Below, piece by piece: positions 34,560 to 46,196 of a DNA stretch of 64,000 bases. The DNA is from Saturnia japonica (Eukaryota > Arthropoda > Insecta > Lepidoptera > Saturniidae). The notes beneath the pieces were generated by a model. It was not told where the DNA came from and did not search any database. It worked only from the letters and a program-made list of their open reading frames with translations. A program made the position numbers and the translations under genes. Each line of letters begins with the position of its first letter. Position 1 is the first letter of the stretch. The stretch covers positions 6,944,690-7,008,689 of the forward strand of contig CM065328.1 in assembly GCA_033032175.1 (NCBI GenBank). The letters run 5' to 3'.

Positions 34560-34895
34560 TTTTGAAGAAAAAATGCTTATTGTGGGTGATCCTTAGAAGA
34601 TAGCTATATAGACTCTCAATGAAATTTTTCTGAAGTCTTTGTGAGATTTACAATCATGAAGTACATTCATTTGATATATCTCCTATGGCTAACTTCAGCG
34701 TAAGCTGTTTAAGCTCCCCAAAATCAAAGTTTTTCCGAATTGATTTTTATTTGTGCGGAACCCTAATTAATTTTCCAAAGTAAAAGTAGCCTAAGTTAAT
34801 CCTTATAACATAAGCTATGTGCCATTGAATATCCTGTCAAAATCGATCCAACAGTTTCGGAGATTAGCCGAAAGAAAAAGACAGACAGATAGGCA
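34560..34895 (+). repeat. Interspersed repeat, family F
   Basis: 'atgcttattgtgggtgatcc', 'tgtgcggaaccctaatta', 'cctgtcaaaatcgatccaac' and 'aaagacagacagat', followed by A-rich and T-rich tracts. Same order as 11145-11520. Confidence 0.5.
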
Positions 34896-35046
34896 AAAAA
34901 TTTAAAAATTGTTTTTTTTTTTTTTGTTAAAAGTACCGTTTAAACTTTCCTAAGCATTTAGTAAAAAGTTTTTATATTGTGCTTACAAAAAAGAGTTCAA
35001 TTTTATTTATTTGTATAGATTTATCTTTTTGCAGCATTGTTACAGT

Positions 35047-35064
35047 GTCTCTCTCTCTCTCTCT
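35047..35064. repeat. (CT)n microsatellite
   Basis: Uninterrupted CT dinucleotides next to the 3' side of the antisense LINE relic. Confidence 0.9.
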
Positions 35065-36220
35065 TTCCTGTACAATTATTAATCCTATCTGATAGTGGGG
35101 TCTGTCTTCCTTGTTCTTCGCTCTATCGGACGTAAGGTCTTGGGTAACAATGCAGGAACTGTGATCTTTTTTGAACGATATCTGTCCATTTAGTTTTAGG
35201 TCATCCTCTGGGTCTGAACCTCGACATGTTCAGATTGGTCCCTATATTTCCAATATAACCTTGATGTGCACAAACCAGCGTAGCCTGCATTCTTGAGGCT
35301 TGACAGCGATGTCACATGCTCACAGCCTGCCGCGAAAGAACTAGTTGCGAATTTTATCAAGTCTGGTTACTCCACATATCTACCGAAGCATCTTCATTTC
35401 GGCAACTTGCATGGAATAGACATGGCGTTGAGTTGCGGCCCAAGTTTCGCTACCATAATTAAGTACTGGCCTGATGATACTCTTGTACACCAGTCCCTTA
35501 AGCTTAACAGGCATTCTTGGATCACAGGTTACACCAGTACTTCTCGCCATTTTAACTAGGCAGTCGCAATTCGATGCTGAATGTTTGTATCCAGACCTCC
35601 CTGCTATGTAACATGGTACCCAGATATTTGTATTTGTCACATCAGAAAACTATCTGCCCATCGATGACTATAGGGCTATTAAGTGAGTCTGGGTCGTTGT
35701 ACACCATTTATTGGGTTTTTGAGATACTCAACATTAGACCGCCTGTTTGTAACTGGCGTTTCCATGCTCCGAGAGCAAGTTCCAGTTCCTCTCGGGACTG
35801 AGTGCAGATAGGTACATCATTGGCATATATAAATGTCCAAGGAGCTAGAGTTTGAGCAATCTTAGTAAGTACATCCATTACCAGGCAGAATAGGTACGGG
35901 CTGAGTACTGAACCTTAGTGCACTTCTTCAGTCACCGCTATTGGTTTTGTCTGACCCACTGTGGTTCTGATAACAGATGTTACGTCCCTATACATGTCAG
36001 CAACGTTGTCAACGTACCTTTTTGGAATACTTTTCTTATGAAGACTTTTACCACATAGTTGAGCGAGGTACACGATAAAACGCTTTTTCCATATCTAAGA
36101 ACGCTACATAAAGAGGCATATTTTTGGCTCTTAACTTATGGGAAATCATGCTGATCGCAAACATTGGATAGATTGTGGATAAACCGAGGAAAAATCTATA
36201 CTTGTTCACCAACCAGTCCA
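35065..36220 (-). mobile_element. RTE-like LINE reverse transcriptase relic, antisense
   Basis: The minus strand at 35640-35380 reads LVKMARSTGVTCDPRMPVKL and KGLVYKSIIRPVLNYGSETW, ending MQVAEMKMLR. This is the well-known RTE-type C-terminus (cd/rRMP.K.KgkvYk...RP.llYGsE.W...h...MRMLR). Upstream on the same strand (35650-36220) lie earlier RT pieces in several frames. Stops and frameshifts make it inactive. The overlapping plus-strand frames are shadows. Confidence 0.8.
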
Positions 36221-36384
36221 CCGATTATGAGCTCTCTGTTCTTAGCCGGCTTGACTTGAAAGTTTTGCAGTTTCACTAACAACCAAATTAAGCATTAATT
36301 AACCATATTCCCAATAAAATATACCATTACTTATTTCACTTTTTTAAAGAATTTTAAAAATTACATTACATATCCTACACGTAT

Positions 36385-36475
36385 TACAGTCCCTATAAAC
36401 TTAGCGTGCTAACATATTCGGCCACATCCTTACTTTATATCAGGTGAGATTGTGACGAAAAATATGACTCTAATT
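36385..36475 (+). mobile_element. SINE family C, 3' fragment
   Basis: 'aacttagcgtgctaacatat', 'cggccacatccttactttat' and 'atcaggtgagattgtgacga'. Short and diverged. Confidence 0.5.
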
Positions 36476-36479
36476 TCAA

Positions 36480-38499
36480 ATTTGCTAGCCGTGAAATTAT
36501 TTATTTCAAATCGTCCCTTAGTTCTACGTCATAAAAGGATATAATAACATAAGAATCTACTATTTTTTATATTAGGTGATAACCATAACAGCAGTGATTT
36601 TGATTGGCCCACAAATTACCTGACCATATCGCACCCTGGCCTCGGTGCAATACTTTTCAATATTTCCTAAAATGATTTAAGTATGTATTATGTCACCTTA
36701 ACAATTCTGCACTGTTTCTTTTAAGTTAAATGTAAAAGTAGTAACCTTATTTAAAACAGGTAATGTTATTACTTTATATAATACTTAAAGGTTAAATGCT
36801 TCTCCTGAAAAAAAGGAGGTAATAATGGTAATAGTAATAGTGTTGATTGGACAAACTTTTTTATGAGTATTCAGTTGTTCATGTATTAACTTAAGACCTT
36901 GAGTCTGTCATTGCACTCGTTGATAGCTTACCCAAATGTTTGTTACATTATTTAGATTCCGCCTTTTACTGATTCTTGATTTTTGATACACATTAAACTT
37001 ACTGGTTTAGCGTTTAATGTGTCCTATCAATTTAATAATCGTCGCGGATTAGATTGCGTTGTATTTCGACTAAGTTCATTGTAGATAATAGAGCCTTAAA
37101 ATAAAAATTAATCATACATCAATGTGCAGTGGCTACAGTATATGGATGAACTGTAACCCGTACACTTAGTATAGAAGAAGTTGCAATTTATAACAATAGA
37201 AGAAGTAAATTGAAAATTTATTCAAAAGATAGAATAATATAAAAATAATTATTGATTAAATTATATGATATTTGTTTCTCAGATCCAACTATATGGACGA
37301 AGTTTTGTATTTAGATAATGTTTTACATTCCAAGTTATAGGTGTTTTTCTTTTATTAAGACAGCGGGCGCAGCTCAGGCGTTCAGATATAATCGAAGAAA
37401 TAGGTAATGAAGATATATAAATGCGTACGTATAACATAATAGATTGTTTATTAGTACGGACTGCATTATATAATTCTAATTCCTAACTATTCATGTTCGT
37501 AACACAATCTTTCGCGATAAATTTCCTCATAAATAAACTCAAATAAAAACTCGAGGAGAAAAAAGTCTAACAATGGCTTTTTTACTTGTCAGCCATTCAG
37601 TTCCCCAATCTAACAGAATAAGTGAAAATATAATTTAAAAAGGATCAAAAGGTAAAGGACATACTTTGCAAATATAAAAAAAGTATTTAATTCTCCAACG
37701 ATACTAAATTTTAAATCAAGACATTATTGTTTCACAAATAATTCTAAAAAGAAAGAGTAAAGGGAATTTTGTAATAATAGTCAACCTTGGTAAAGGAAGA
37801 TAAACTTTAAAGCGATAACGATATGGTTAAGTTTACTGGAAGTAACTGTACATAAAGGTGTAAACAAATTTGCAATTCCTAACTAAGGTATAAATGAATA
37901 TTAACAAACTGAGCCTTATCATGAAGATGTTAAGGTGATGAATGGAGCTGTTTTCGTAAGAATGTGATTCGATTTCCTGAAGAATTTACAACATTTGAGA
38001 CGGTCTAATTTCTAAATAATTTGAAAGCCGATCCTAGGTGTTGTTGTACAGGCATTTGCATGTTTAATTTTATTGCAGAACATGTAATTTCAAATTTCTT
38101 ACTTTAAGAATCTTGAAAATTATACCTTGAATATCAATTTCTTAGTTACATTAGTTAGTCAGATATGTTCTGAAAGGTACCACGATACAAGAAGCTAATT
38201 GACAACACCCAGTTGGAGAAGCGATACGAAGAACTAACGGCTATACACCTTTCATGAATTTGTCTCACAATTATGCTGTTTTCTTCTATATTTAAAGGTG
38301 TAATTATGAAAAAGAAATGAAGATGATAAATAAATACATTAAAATCGCAAATGATAATTATTATGTTCGATAGTTAAGTACCTACCAGTGTAAGCACATT
38401 TACGACTGCAGTAACAAATTTATCCGTTTATGCATTTACTGTCATATGAATAACATTTAAATCCATTTCGATCAAATCAATTTTGAATAATATTTTTGC
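36480..38499. other. Intergenic, upstream of the signal-peptide exon
   Basis: AT-rich DNA with few recognisable repeats, unlike the flanking regions. No coding sequence. It may hold distal regulatory DNA of the gene starting at 39261; nothing in the sequence proves this. Confidence 0.35.
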
Positions 38500-38559
38500 G
38501 TATTAACGTTAAGAACCGTCAGTGTAAGTCCTAAATTTATCGTCTCCGTGAATATTTTT

Positions 38560-39260
38560 TGTATTACAAGTTATTGCGAGTTTCCGTCGACGAGTTTGCG
38601 CAAATGCAAAGGTATGCGTTGACATTTCATTGCGGTATTTCGTACTTAGTGAATCTGTGGAGTTCCAGCTTCCATAGTAGTTTGGTTTGTCCAAGGGTTC
38701 GGAACCGCGTGCAGTGTATTGCATCTACACGCCCTCCGATACGACCCTTCCCCTTACTGAGAATTCTATGAAATACTTAAAGGCGGCTTAGCCAGCCAGT
38801 CTGGTTTTATCTTTCAATGCGCGTGGTCTCCCATCACGTCGTCGCTCGAAACGAAGCGTATACCTCTTGAAATTTGTCTTTCGATAATATAAACATATTA
38901 AAAGTCCTCTTTCATTTATTTTTAAACGTATATTAACTTTATGTTTTGAGTTTAATTTTTTTCAAGAATTTTAACAGTGCAGTAAAATTTTTTAAAAGTT
39001 TACTTTCAAAGTTTTATATTTATTTTTTCGGTTCGCACTTCCATTATTGTGATTACTTTGTTGTTATTATTCAGTTCTGTGGTTTATTATTATTTCCAAT
39101 TTAAAATTGCGGTTGGATATTGCTGTTTCTTTTTTTAAAATATTATTATTGTGTTTTAAAATGTTTTCGTGAAGTGAATATTATGGTGTTTAACATTTAA
39201 AGTGAGTTTTCGGAGGATGTTTGATTAGTGAGTGACCTTTGTCAAATATTTTCACTTACA
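38560..39260 (+). promoter_or_regulatory. Promoter and 5' UTR region of the signal-peptide gene
   Basis: 38690-38870 is GC-richer than its surroundings, with cgcgtggtctcccatcacgt and cgtcgtcgctcgaaacg. This is followed by an initiator-like TCAGT at 39070-39074 and a T-rich leader. No TATA box at the expected spacing and no clear downstream promoter element. The exact transcription start is not determined. Confidence 0.35.
39161..39228 (+). promoter_or_regulatory. Three very short upstream ORFs
   Basis: 39161-39172 encodes M-F-S-stop, 39183-39200 M-V-F-N-I-stop, and 39217-39228 M-F-D-stop. All end before the main ATG at 39261. If the 5' UTR begins upstream of 39161, these would reduce or regulate initiation at the main ATG. 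Confidence 0.5.
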
Positions 39261-39328
39261 ATGAGGCTTTTATGGAAAGTTCTCTGTTCTTTATTATTAC
39301 TTGTACACGCTGCTGTATGTAATTGGTG
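39261..39328 (+). CDS. First coding exon of a secreted-protein gene (Wnt-type N-terminus possible)
   Basis: ATG at 39261 opens 22 codons plus 2 nt (MRLLWKVLCSLLLL, then VHAAVCNW) up to a strong donor, TG|GTAAGTATT, at 39329. An in-frame TGA at 39222 shows that this ATG is the first in the frame. The peptide has a classic signal sequence: basic start (R2, K6), hydrophobic core L8-V19, cleavage likely around A17-C20. The split codon TG/N after Trp would give a second Trp if the next exon starts with G. Wnt ligands often begin the mature chain with such a (S/N)WW motif and have a short first exon with a very long intron, so a Wnt gene (perhaps WntA) is a fair guess, but no diagnostic Wnt sequence (e.g. 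the CQ.QF..RRWNC block) is in the window. Expression, partner and function cannot be stated. It could also be another secreted protein, or a chance reading. Confidence 0.5.
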
Positions 39329-39489
39329 GTAAGTATTTATAAATATTAATATACTTCTATATTCTGTCGCATAATTAACTTGAAATGAACTTCTTATTCT
39401 ACAATATTAGATACTAATAATCATTATTTTAAATACTATATAAATACTAAAACTCTTAGGGTGATTTTTGATTAAATATTTTATGGAGT

Positions 39490-39780
39490 TTCCTATGACC
39501 GTGATCTCAACTGATGTTAAGTGACATTCTTACAAACGATGGTAATAACGCTAAGCTTTTAAAATAGGAATGGCCGCCAAAATACATTTCTACTTGATGA
39601 CGGTTGCTAGCCAGACGATCTTTAGAAAGACTACCATTATTGTATTGTTTCATCACCATGTTTTTTTTCACCGAAAGCTCAAACTCATCTAAGAATTCGA
39701 ATCCTCGTGGAATGGACGCGGTATCCGTAAAATCGACCACATGCAATCGTCCCATCAAACGTAGAATTACTATGTGGAAA
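39490..39780 (-). mobile_element. tRNA-derived SINE family C with head, antisense
   Basis: Minus strand: a 'tgcatgtggtcgattttacg' head region, then B-box-like 'gaggattcgaattc', 'gatgagtttgagctttcggt', 'aacatggtgatgaaacaata', 'taacgctaag'-type words inverted near 39545, and a 'cacttaacatcagttgagat' end. It lies just inside the proposed intron. Confidence 0.65.
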
Positions 39781-40990
39781 ATCTAAACCTATCACAAATC
39801 AGAGTTAATAAGAAATTTTTATGGTCCGTGAGTATATGGGAATTGTAGTTATCTCATATTGTAGACTTTAGTAACGCAAATATAAGTTCTTTAGGTAATT
39901 GTGTTAGGTTCTATCATGGGCGACGGCAACAGGGTGCAAGGGGGTGCACTTGTAACACCCTGACGGGAAACAAAATGCATTGAAAATATTTACATTTAAA
40001 AAAATTAGATTATTGTTTTAACAAAAGCTTAACATGTATAATTATCTATAAATTATATTTTATTAGTTAATTGCATACTTATCTTGTGTAAATGCAGATG
40101 CACTCCGCCGAAAGTAGTCCTGTCTCCGCTCATAGTTTCTATAATAAATTTCCTAGGCACATTACCGATTTGCCGGATAATGAGTTTAAGAATCATGTAA
40201 AAAATCTTCTAATGTCGAAAGGATAAAGGATGAATCATTACGTGAATGATAATGATAATTATAATGTCATGTTAATTGTAAAAAAAGCGGTACAAGACAA
40301 TATTGATAAATCCACTCAAGATTCTTTCTGACTTTTCTCGTTGACTGTTCTATTTCTTAGCTGGTGGTGGTATTTTAAATTTATTTACAAGTGCCTTCAT
40401 AGGGCGGAAATAAAATAAAATATTTGTTTATGGTCTAGAACTATTATTGGCATATTAAGATGTATGAAAACCTGATACTTTTGAATAATATTTTCTCAAT
40501 ATCTCATTTGATTATAGCATTAATGATATCCGAAGCCGCATAAGTGAAGAAATAACTAGTTATTTAAATTAAATACTAATCTTACGTCCTCATCAACTTC
40601 CATAATTGCATATTTGCCGCAATACCGTTTGAACAAAAACCCGTTTCTCCATATTTCATAGAATCAAATTTCTCCATCTAATTATTTTTTACTCTTACTG
40701 TACTATAAATTAGCGTACGGTTACAAGAATTTCCCATAATTGATCGCGGCCACCGTACACCAAATACCCGCCATATTTTCACGCTTAGGTGATTAACCCA
40801 CCAGTGATTATCTCTTGAATTGTCGCGTTTCGGAATTAATCAGAGTAAATCCAGTTTCCGACAGGATTGCGTATCGGCATGATAACAACGGTCATCAATG
40901 GACTAGCGATTCCTCGATGACGTTGTTGGCACTGGATTTATATTAGCTGATCCCAAATCGCCATAAACCAAAAGAGAGTACCTCTGAAGG

Positions 40991-41920
40991 ATTCTTCTTT
41001 TCCTTCTTCATAACCTGGCAACTAGTCCTTTTTATTGAAGACCATTACTGCCATTATCAAGTGAATATAGAGTGTCCTGTCGTAAGCGATTTTGGTAGGC
41101 CAACAAGCCACCTTGTTAGAACTTTCTAGGGAGTTTTTGTGGCATCAAAAAATGCACACTCCCAATTTATATTTATAATCAACTTCACTTATGCAAAATA
41201 ACCAAACTATATCAAGCAAAACGCCACAAATTTTATTTATTATAGGGTCAAAAACTTACGCTAATGAATAAAAAATAAAAAATACAACATGTCACTTCAA
41301 GATCCCGCCAAAACTCTGTGAAGGGTTTATCACTATGTGCATGGTGGTCACCTTCCTGACGGGTACAGATAATAATAAGGTCCCCAGGCAGTGGAAGACG
41401 GTATAAAGCCCCTAGTATTTGCTAACTTTGTGCACCAACTAGCTAAAACAAGGTCCTAACGTGTACTAAGCCCCTGGTACTTGCTATTTATTTGAGGGTA
41501 CCTGCTTTTTTCTTTAAATACCCACTTTTAACAACACACCTACCAGGATTATTAGGCCACTATCTACCATCCCTGATGACAGGTGTAAGGTGTTACAACG
41601 GAAGTTATAGTTTTTGGCGAGATCTTGAAGTGACATATTGTGGTGAGGTTTTTGACCCTATATTATATATATTGGTGGCGTTTTACGTGATATAGTTTGG
41701 GTTTTGTGCATACGTGAAGTGGATTATAAATAAAAACTGAAAGCATGCGTTCTGGGATCCCACAAGAACCCCTTACAAATTTCTAACAAGGAAGCTACCA
41801 TCTTGTTAGGATACTGAAATCGCTCTAAGATAGGACACTCTATATTCATTTGGTTTATGGCAGTAATAGTCTTCATGAAAGAGGACTAGTTTTCAAGTTA
41901 GGAAGAAGAAGAAAAAGCAG
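40991..41920. mobile_element. Foldback element, ~320-bp terminal inverted repeats
   Basis: Left arm 40991-41316 and right arm 41604-41920 are inverted copies over almost their whole length. Matching words include actagtcctNtttNatgaag, cattactgccat, gaatatagagtgtcctNtc, ccaaactatatca and tgtcacttcaagatcNcgcc. The 287-bp loop has no transposase. Single arms of the same family occur at 12010, 31560, 45350, 55745 and 63140. Confidence 0.85.
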
Positions 41921-42464
41921 AACTGACGGTATGTAGTTGCAATCCAGTTGGACACAATTATCATGACCTACTCTCGGCAAGCTTAATTAATTTAATCAAT
42001 GAGCTGTAATACATAAATACAAGAAGATTTTTAGACGATGTTTAAGATGTATCAGTGTGATTTTGTATCATGTATCACCAGGTTTCACGTTCCGACAGAG
42101 AAATGCGATGCATCACACTGTTTCTAGTTCCTATGTTGGATTTTTCACTATATTTATGGTGCTCGTGATAGAGTTGGGTATTATCTCTCTTGTGTCGCTT
42201 CGTTTGATGTATTCTGCCTATTCCATGTGCAGGGCGAAGCCTAACGTGATTACGGTAGATGCTTAGGTTTCTAAAATAATTTTCGGTGGACTTTTATACT
42301 TATGTGAATCACGTTAATAAAATTATAAATATGCGCGTATTTATGTAAGCACGTACGTAGTAACAAACAAAAATAAGGACAAAAGTTTTTGGTTAATTAA
42401 AAAAAAATCCAAAGCCTCTGTAGCGTATTACCTATTGTAATAATATATATCCTACTTCTGATAT

Positions 42465-42653
42465 GTAATATCTAGCGTTGTAGTAGCGTAGCCGAGACGG
42501 GCAATGAGACAGCTCTCAAGAACATTGTTTATTCAAGCGTAACGTTGTTGGATAATGAAGCCCACAGTCAACAAGTCACCTAAAAATAAACAATGTTATT
42601 GAGAGCTATCTCGTTGCCCATCTGGGCTACACTACTAAAACGCTAAATATTAC
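42465..42653. mobile_element. MITE with 69-bp terminal inverted repeats
   Basis: Left arm 42465-42533 (gtaatatctagcgttgtagt ... aacattgtttatt) and right arm 42585-42653 (aataaacaatgttattgaga ... gctaaatattac) are inverted repeats with about eight mismatches. The spacer is about 50 bp. No coding capacity; superfamily unknown. Confidence 0.75.
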
Positions 42654-43584
42654 ACTAGGTACTCATTAGGACCATTTCGATGAGGCCTAACTTCATACCG
42701 CTACTCTAAGTTAATGAAGAGTTGTGCAGATGATGATGCAGTATTAGGTCAAGGCTACCATGTTCTTATGATACCATTGAAGTAACATAATACCAAATTT
42801 TGACTCAATCAGATCTACGAAATATGCTCACGTTCATTGATCAACTAAAAAAGAACTGATAGTCGTCAAACGGAAATCAAAATCTACTCAGCCGTTTGGG
42901 AGCTACGATGTCACATACAGACATACAGATATACATTTTTTGTACACAAAAAGGGGCTGTTTGCATCGAGTGTTAAAAACGGGTAGTATGTCAATTTGTG
43001 TATTTAAATTAGGCATGATTACTTGAAGTAATCTGATGATTGAAGCCAGAGGAAATTCCTACCAACTTTAAACAAAAAGAAAAAACAATTCAATCTTTCA
43101 CCATTTAACATAGTCTGTATTCATAGAACATATTATTTAATAGATTATATATTCCTTTATCTCCATACAGATTTAGTTTTATGAAACATAAATATTGCAA
43201 TTGTTTACATTTTGCTTTGCATTGTTTGACTTTTGTTTTCAAAACAATAACACGATTTATGCGTTTTATAAATAATGGCGTATTTAAAATTATACGTTTC
43301 TTTGGAATTTTTCATATCGAATCAATCATACATTTAAATATGTTTTGGTTTTCTTTGTTTCTTCTACAGTCAATCACTTTCTAATGCTTTTTCGATATTC
43401 GACACTGGAACTGTGTTTTAACTTTATTATAACTCTAATTATATTATTTGTATAATCAATCTAGTCAGTTCTTTTTTTCAGAAAGTCCTTTTTATTTCTA
43501 CGTCTATTATATATTCCCCCACTTATTTCAAATAAATATATAGATATATATGTAAATACATATAGTCCAGTTACATTTTCTTAT

Positions 43585-43662
43585 CTCCAAGCCCGTGAAG
43601 CTATCAAAACCTCTAATGGCTCCAGGGACCTCAAGGTTAACAGTATAGACAGTTTAAAAAAA
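43585..43662 (+). mobile_element. ~78-bp poly(A) retroposon
   Basis: 'ccaagcccgtgaagctatca', 'aaacctctaatggctccagg' and 'gacctcaaggttaacagtat', then 'agacagttt' and A's. The most diverged of five copies; target duplication unclear. Confidence 0.7.
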
Positions 43663-43921
43663 ATCTTTGTGTTGTAAATATTGCTTATTACTATTAGTTT
43701 TTTTTATTTAGTTAAAACCAAAAAAAAACCTAGTCAAATTGTAAAATGTTAGTAGAATTTGAATGGACACTAAAATTTGCAATCTAATTGTTACATTTTC
43801 GTGGGTTTATAAATTAACTGAATTAGTCAGGATAGGTCAGAAATGAGATCATAACGTCAGAATCAAATTATCCGTTGAAAATTCACATTTTTCTAGTCCT
43901 AGTGTTATAAGTGTTATAAAC

Positions 43922-44193
43922 ATACCATCACGCCTTTGTTATCCGAAGGGATAGGCAGAGGTATAATAATGTACACGCACAGGTTGCCGGGTATATTTTT
44001 TAAGTCCTATGTTATTACGAAATATTACTAAAGGGAGCGAGCCCATTGCCATTAATCGGGCAGAACACCAAACTCCGAGCTACTACTAAGAATTTCATAG
44101 AAAAACCCAATAATACTTTACTCGATCTGGAAATTGAACCCAGGACCACGAGAATAGCAGTCGCGCTTAGGACTAATAGGATAATGAGGCTAT
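43922..44193 (-). mobile_element. tRNA-derived SINE family A, near full length, antisense
   Basis: Plus-strand view: 'taccatcacgcctttgttat' ... 'cattgccattaatcgggcag' ... 'ccaaactccgagctac' ... 'aatttcatagaaaaacccaa' ... 'gaacccaggaccacgagaat' ... 'cctaataggataatgaggc' (head). B box altered (aattgaaccca). A second short poly-dA/T-like insertion separates the parts. Confidence 0.8.
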
Positions 44194-44530
44194 GATTTTG
44201 CTTATTTAATAATCTACAATATTTAAAATTGTTGAAATCCGTTTCACAATTTATCGACAGTTTACAATCTCACTGGATTGTTTATAAACTAACAGTTCAT
44301 ACAATTATCCGGTGACATATTATGTATGTAAAATTTTCTGGATAAATTTATTCATAAACTCGTAAATTGACCAGTAAATATCGTACCGAAATTAATGTTT
44401 TGTCGAACCATCAGTTATTTTGGAAAACATTAGTGTTATCAGGTGATTAAACTTCGTTTGGTATTTTAAATGTACCGGTTTACAATAAATTATGCGATCC
44501 AGTATATTTATAATGATATATTTATATTAA

Positions 44531-44876
44531 CTTGCGGTCGCCCAATGATCGAAATTCGACTAGCGACTTTTTAATAATAGACTATTTTCTGTTTGACATT
44601 TGGTATGAACTTAAACAATGAATATTATATCACTTGCTGTCACTTTTCATTGAGTGACAATGTCAATATTTTGGGGGGTCTAAGTTCAATGGTACTCGTC
44701 AAATTAGGATGCGCAGTGTTAATTTATTCTTTTAGGAACAGATATTATAGGTACATTTTAGCGTTCTGCACTCTTTCTCCATATAAACTTTAACCATGCC
44801 AAATCTTACCGTCTTTCGTGCACGCAATAAGCTTTAAAAGAGGTACAAAGTTTTTGCTTCACGTATTAATATAAGA
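44531..44876 (-). mobile_element. Helitron-like family G, copy 2
   Basis: Antisense copy: starts A|TC at 44876-44875 on the minus strand and ends near 44531 with CTAG changed to CAAG. Shares 'cgcaataagctttaaaagag', 'cgtctttcgtgcacgcaata' and 'tgagtgacaatgtcaatatt' in inverted form with the other two copies. Confidence 0.72.
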
Positions 44877-45349
44877 TGATGATATATCTAGTTAGAGACT
44901 TACTTCATCACCTACCTATTTTACAATATTTCACTTAGAAACTTTTTTTAGTTTTTAATAAGATTAAAAAATTATAAGTAATTAAACTAATTAATAAATA
45001 AATTATATCGAAATATCTATGGCTAAAGTATGATACGTATATAGTACGGTAGTCAGGTTGAATAGACCGTCTTGTTCATATGGGTTTACAGTTTTTACAT
45101 AATTTAGGCAATGTCATGTGGATAGAATATTCTTCTAATATTAAAAGCTTAAATAACATGTTAGAACAGACCATGCAGTTATTATGGGGAAACTGAAAAT
45201 GCATATTTCTTGTTATTATGTATTTTAATTAATTTTACTTATACAAAACAAAGTAGGTACATCATGTAAAATGTGGTGACATATTATAGACTTTATATTT
45301 AGAGGTAAGTAACACAGAGCAGTTTTTTTATTAGCTCTTAATCTATCCT

Positions 45350-45545
45350 GTTGTGATTTTATTTTTATTCATAAACTCATGTTACTTGATTCCATATTAA
45401 ATAACAGTAATGGTATTTTGTGTGATATATTTAGGTTATTGTGCACTACTGGATTATAAATAATAAAGTGCAAAAATGCATTTTGAGTTGCCGCAAAAAC
45501 GTTTTAACCAGTTCTAGCAAATGAACCAAAGTCTTGTTGATATGA
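45350..45545 (+). mobile_element. Solo arm of the foldback family, decayed
   Basis: 'tattttgtgtgatatattta', 'ggttattgtgcactactgga', 'ttataaataataaagtgcaa', then 'gccgcaaaaacgttttaacc'. It corresponds to the inner half of the right arm at 41604-41920. Confidence 0.45.
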
Positions 45546-45714
45546 TGTTTGAGGGTTAGAGATAATTTAAAAAAAAACCTCCATTTTTTGTTTTTCATGC
45601 GGTCTGCTAGTGTAACTCTATATACCTAAATAACGAAGAGTTTGTAATAAATTGCTTTAAATAGAGTAATATATTTTATAGAATTTAAAGTGATTGTACT
45701 GTATATATTTAATA

Positions 45715-45905
45715 AAATGAACCCGCGGCTCCGCTCGTGTGGACTACAGAATGCCGTTGGACGATCACACGTGCGAATTGTGGTGCTTCCGTTCCAATTT
45801 ACGGCGGTCACCCCCAGGTTATATTAAAGACAAAAATGTTTAGTGTGAGTGATCCTTTAGAATATATACATATGGTTTAAATGTCTTTTTGTAGGTAATT
45901 TTAAA
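45715..45905 (+). repeat. Interspersed repeat, family F (head part)
   Basis: 'cccgcggctccgctcgtgtg', 'gactacagaatgccgttgga' and 'cacacgtgcgaattgtggtg', then 'aaaaatgtttagtgtgagtg'. A shorter relative is at 17915-17980 ('gtggcttcgctcaagtggac'). Confidence 0.5.
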
Positions 45906-45925
45906 ATCTACAATTATATCATACA

Positions 45926-46196
45926 CTAGCTGTGACGCACGGTTTCACCCGTGTTAATTTTATACGACAAACATCGCCAACGCACCCTTGTAGGCGATTT
46001 TTTATACTTTTGTCAACTATCGACATTTTTATGAGGAATAAATATATTTTTTCAAATTATAATATGGACTGTGTTACTCGATGATACTGTAGCTTTACAT
46101 TGGTGAAAGAATTTTTAAAATCGGTCCAGTACTTTTTGAGTTTATCCATTACAAACAAAAAAAAAAAATCTTTCCTCTTTATAATATTGGTATAGA
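45926..46196 (-). mobile_element. Helitron-like element, 271 bp
   Basis: On the minus strand it starts TCTATACCAATATTATAAAG and ends with hairpin CACGG-gtgaaa-CCGTG, then cgtcacag and CTAG|T. The body carries 'actggaccgattttaaaaat'. The base before TC is C rather than A. Non-coding. Confidence 0.7.

Noticed and set aside
35293..35801. Plus-strand ORFs over the RTE relic
   Set aside because: Antisense shadows of the reverse transcriptase reading on the minus strand.
42057..42266. 69-codon hydrophobic ORF
   Set aside because: Short, no motif, isolated, no promoter or splice signals.
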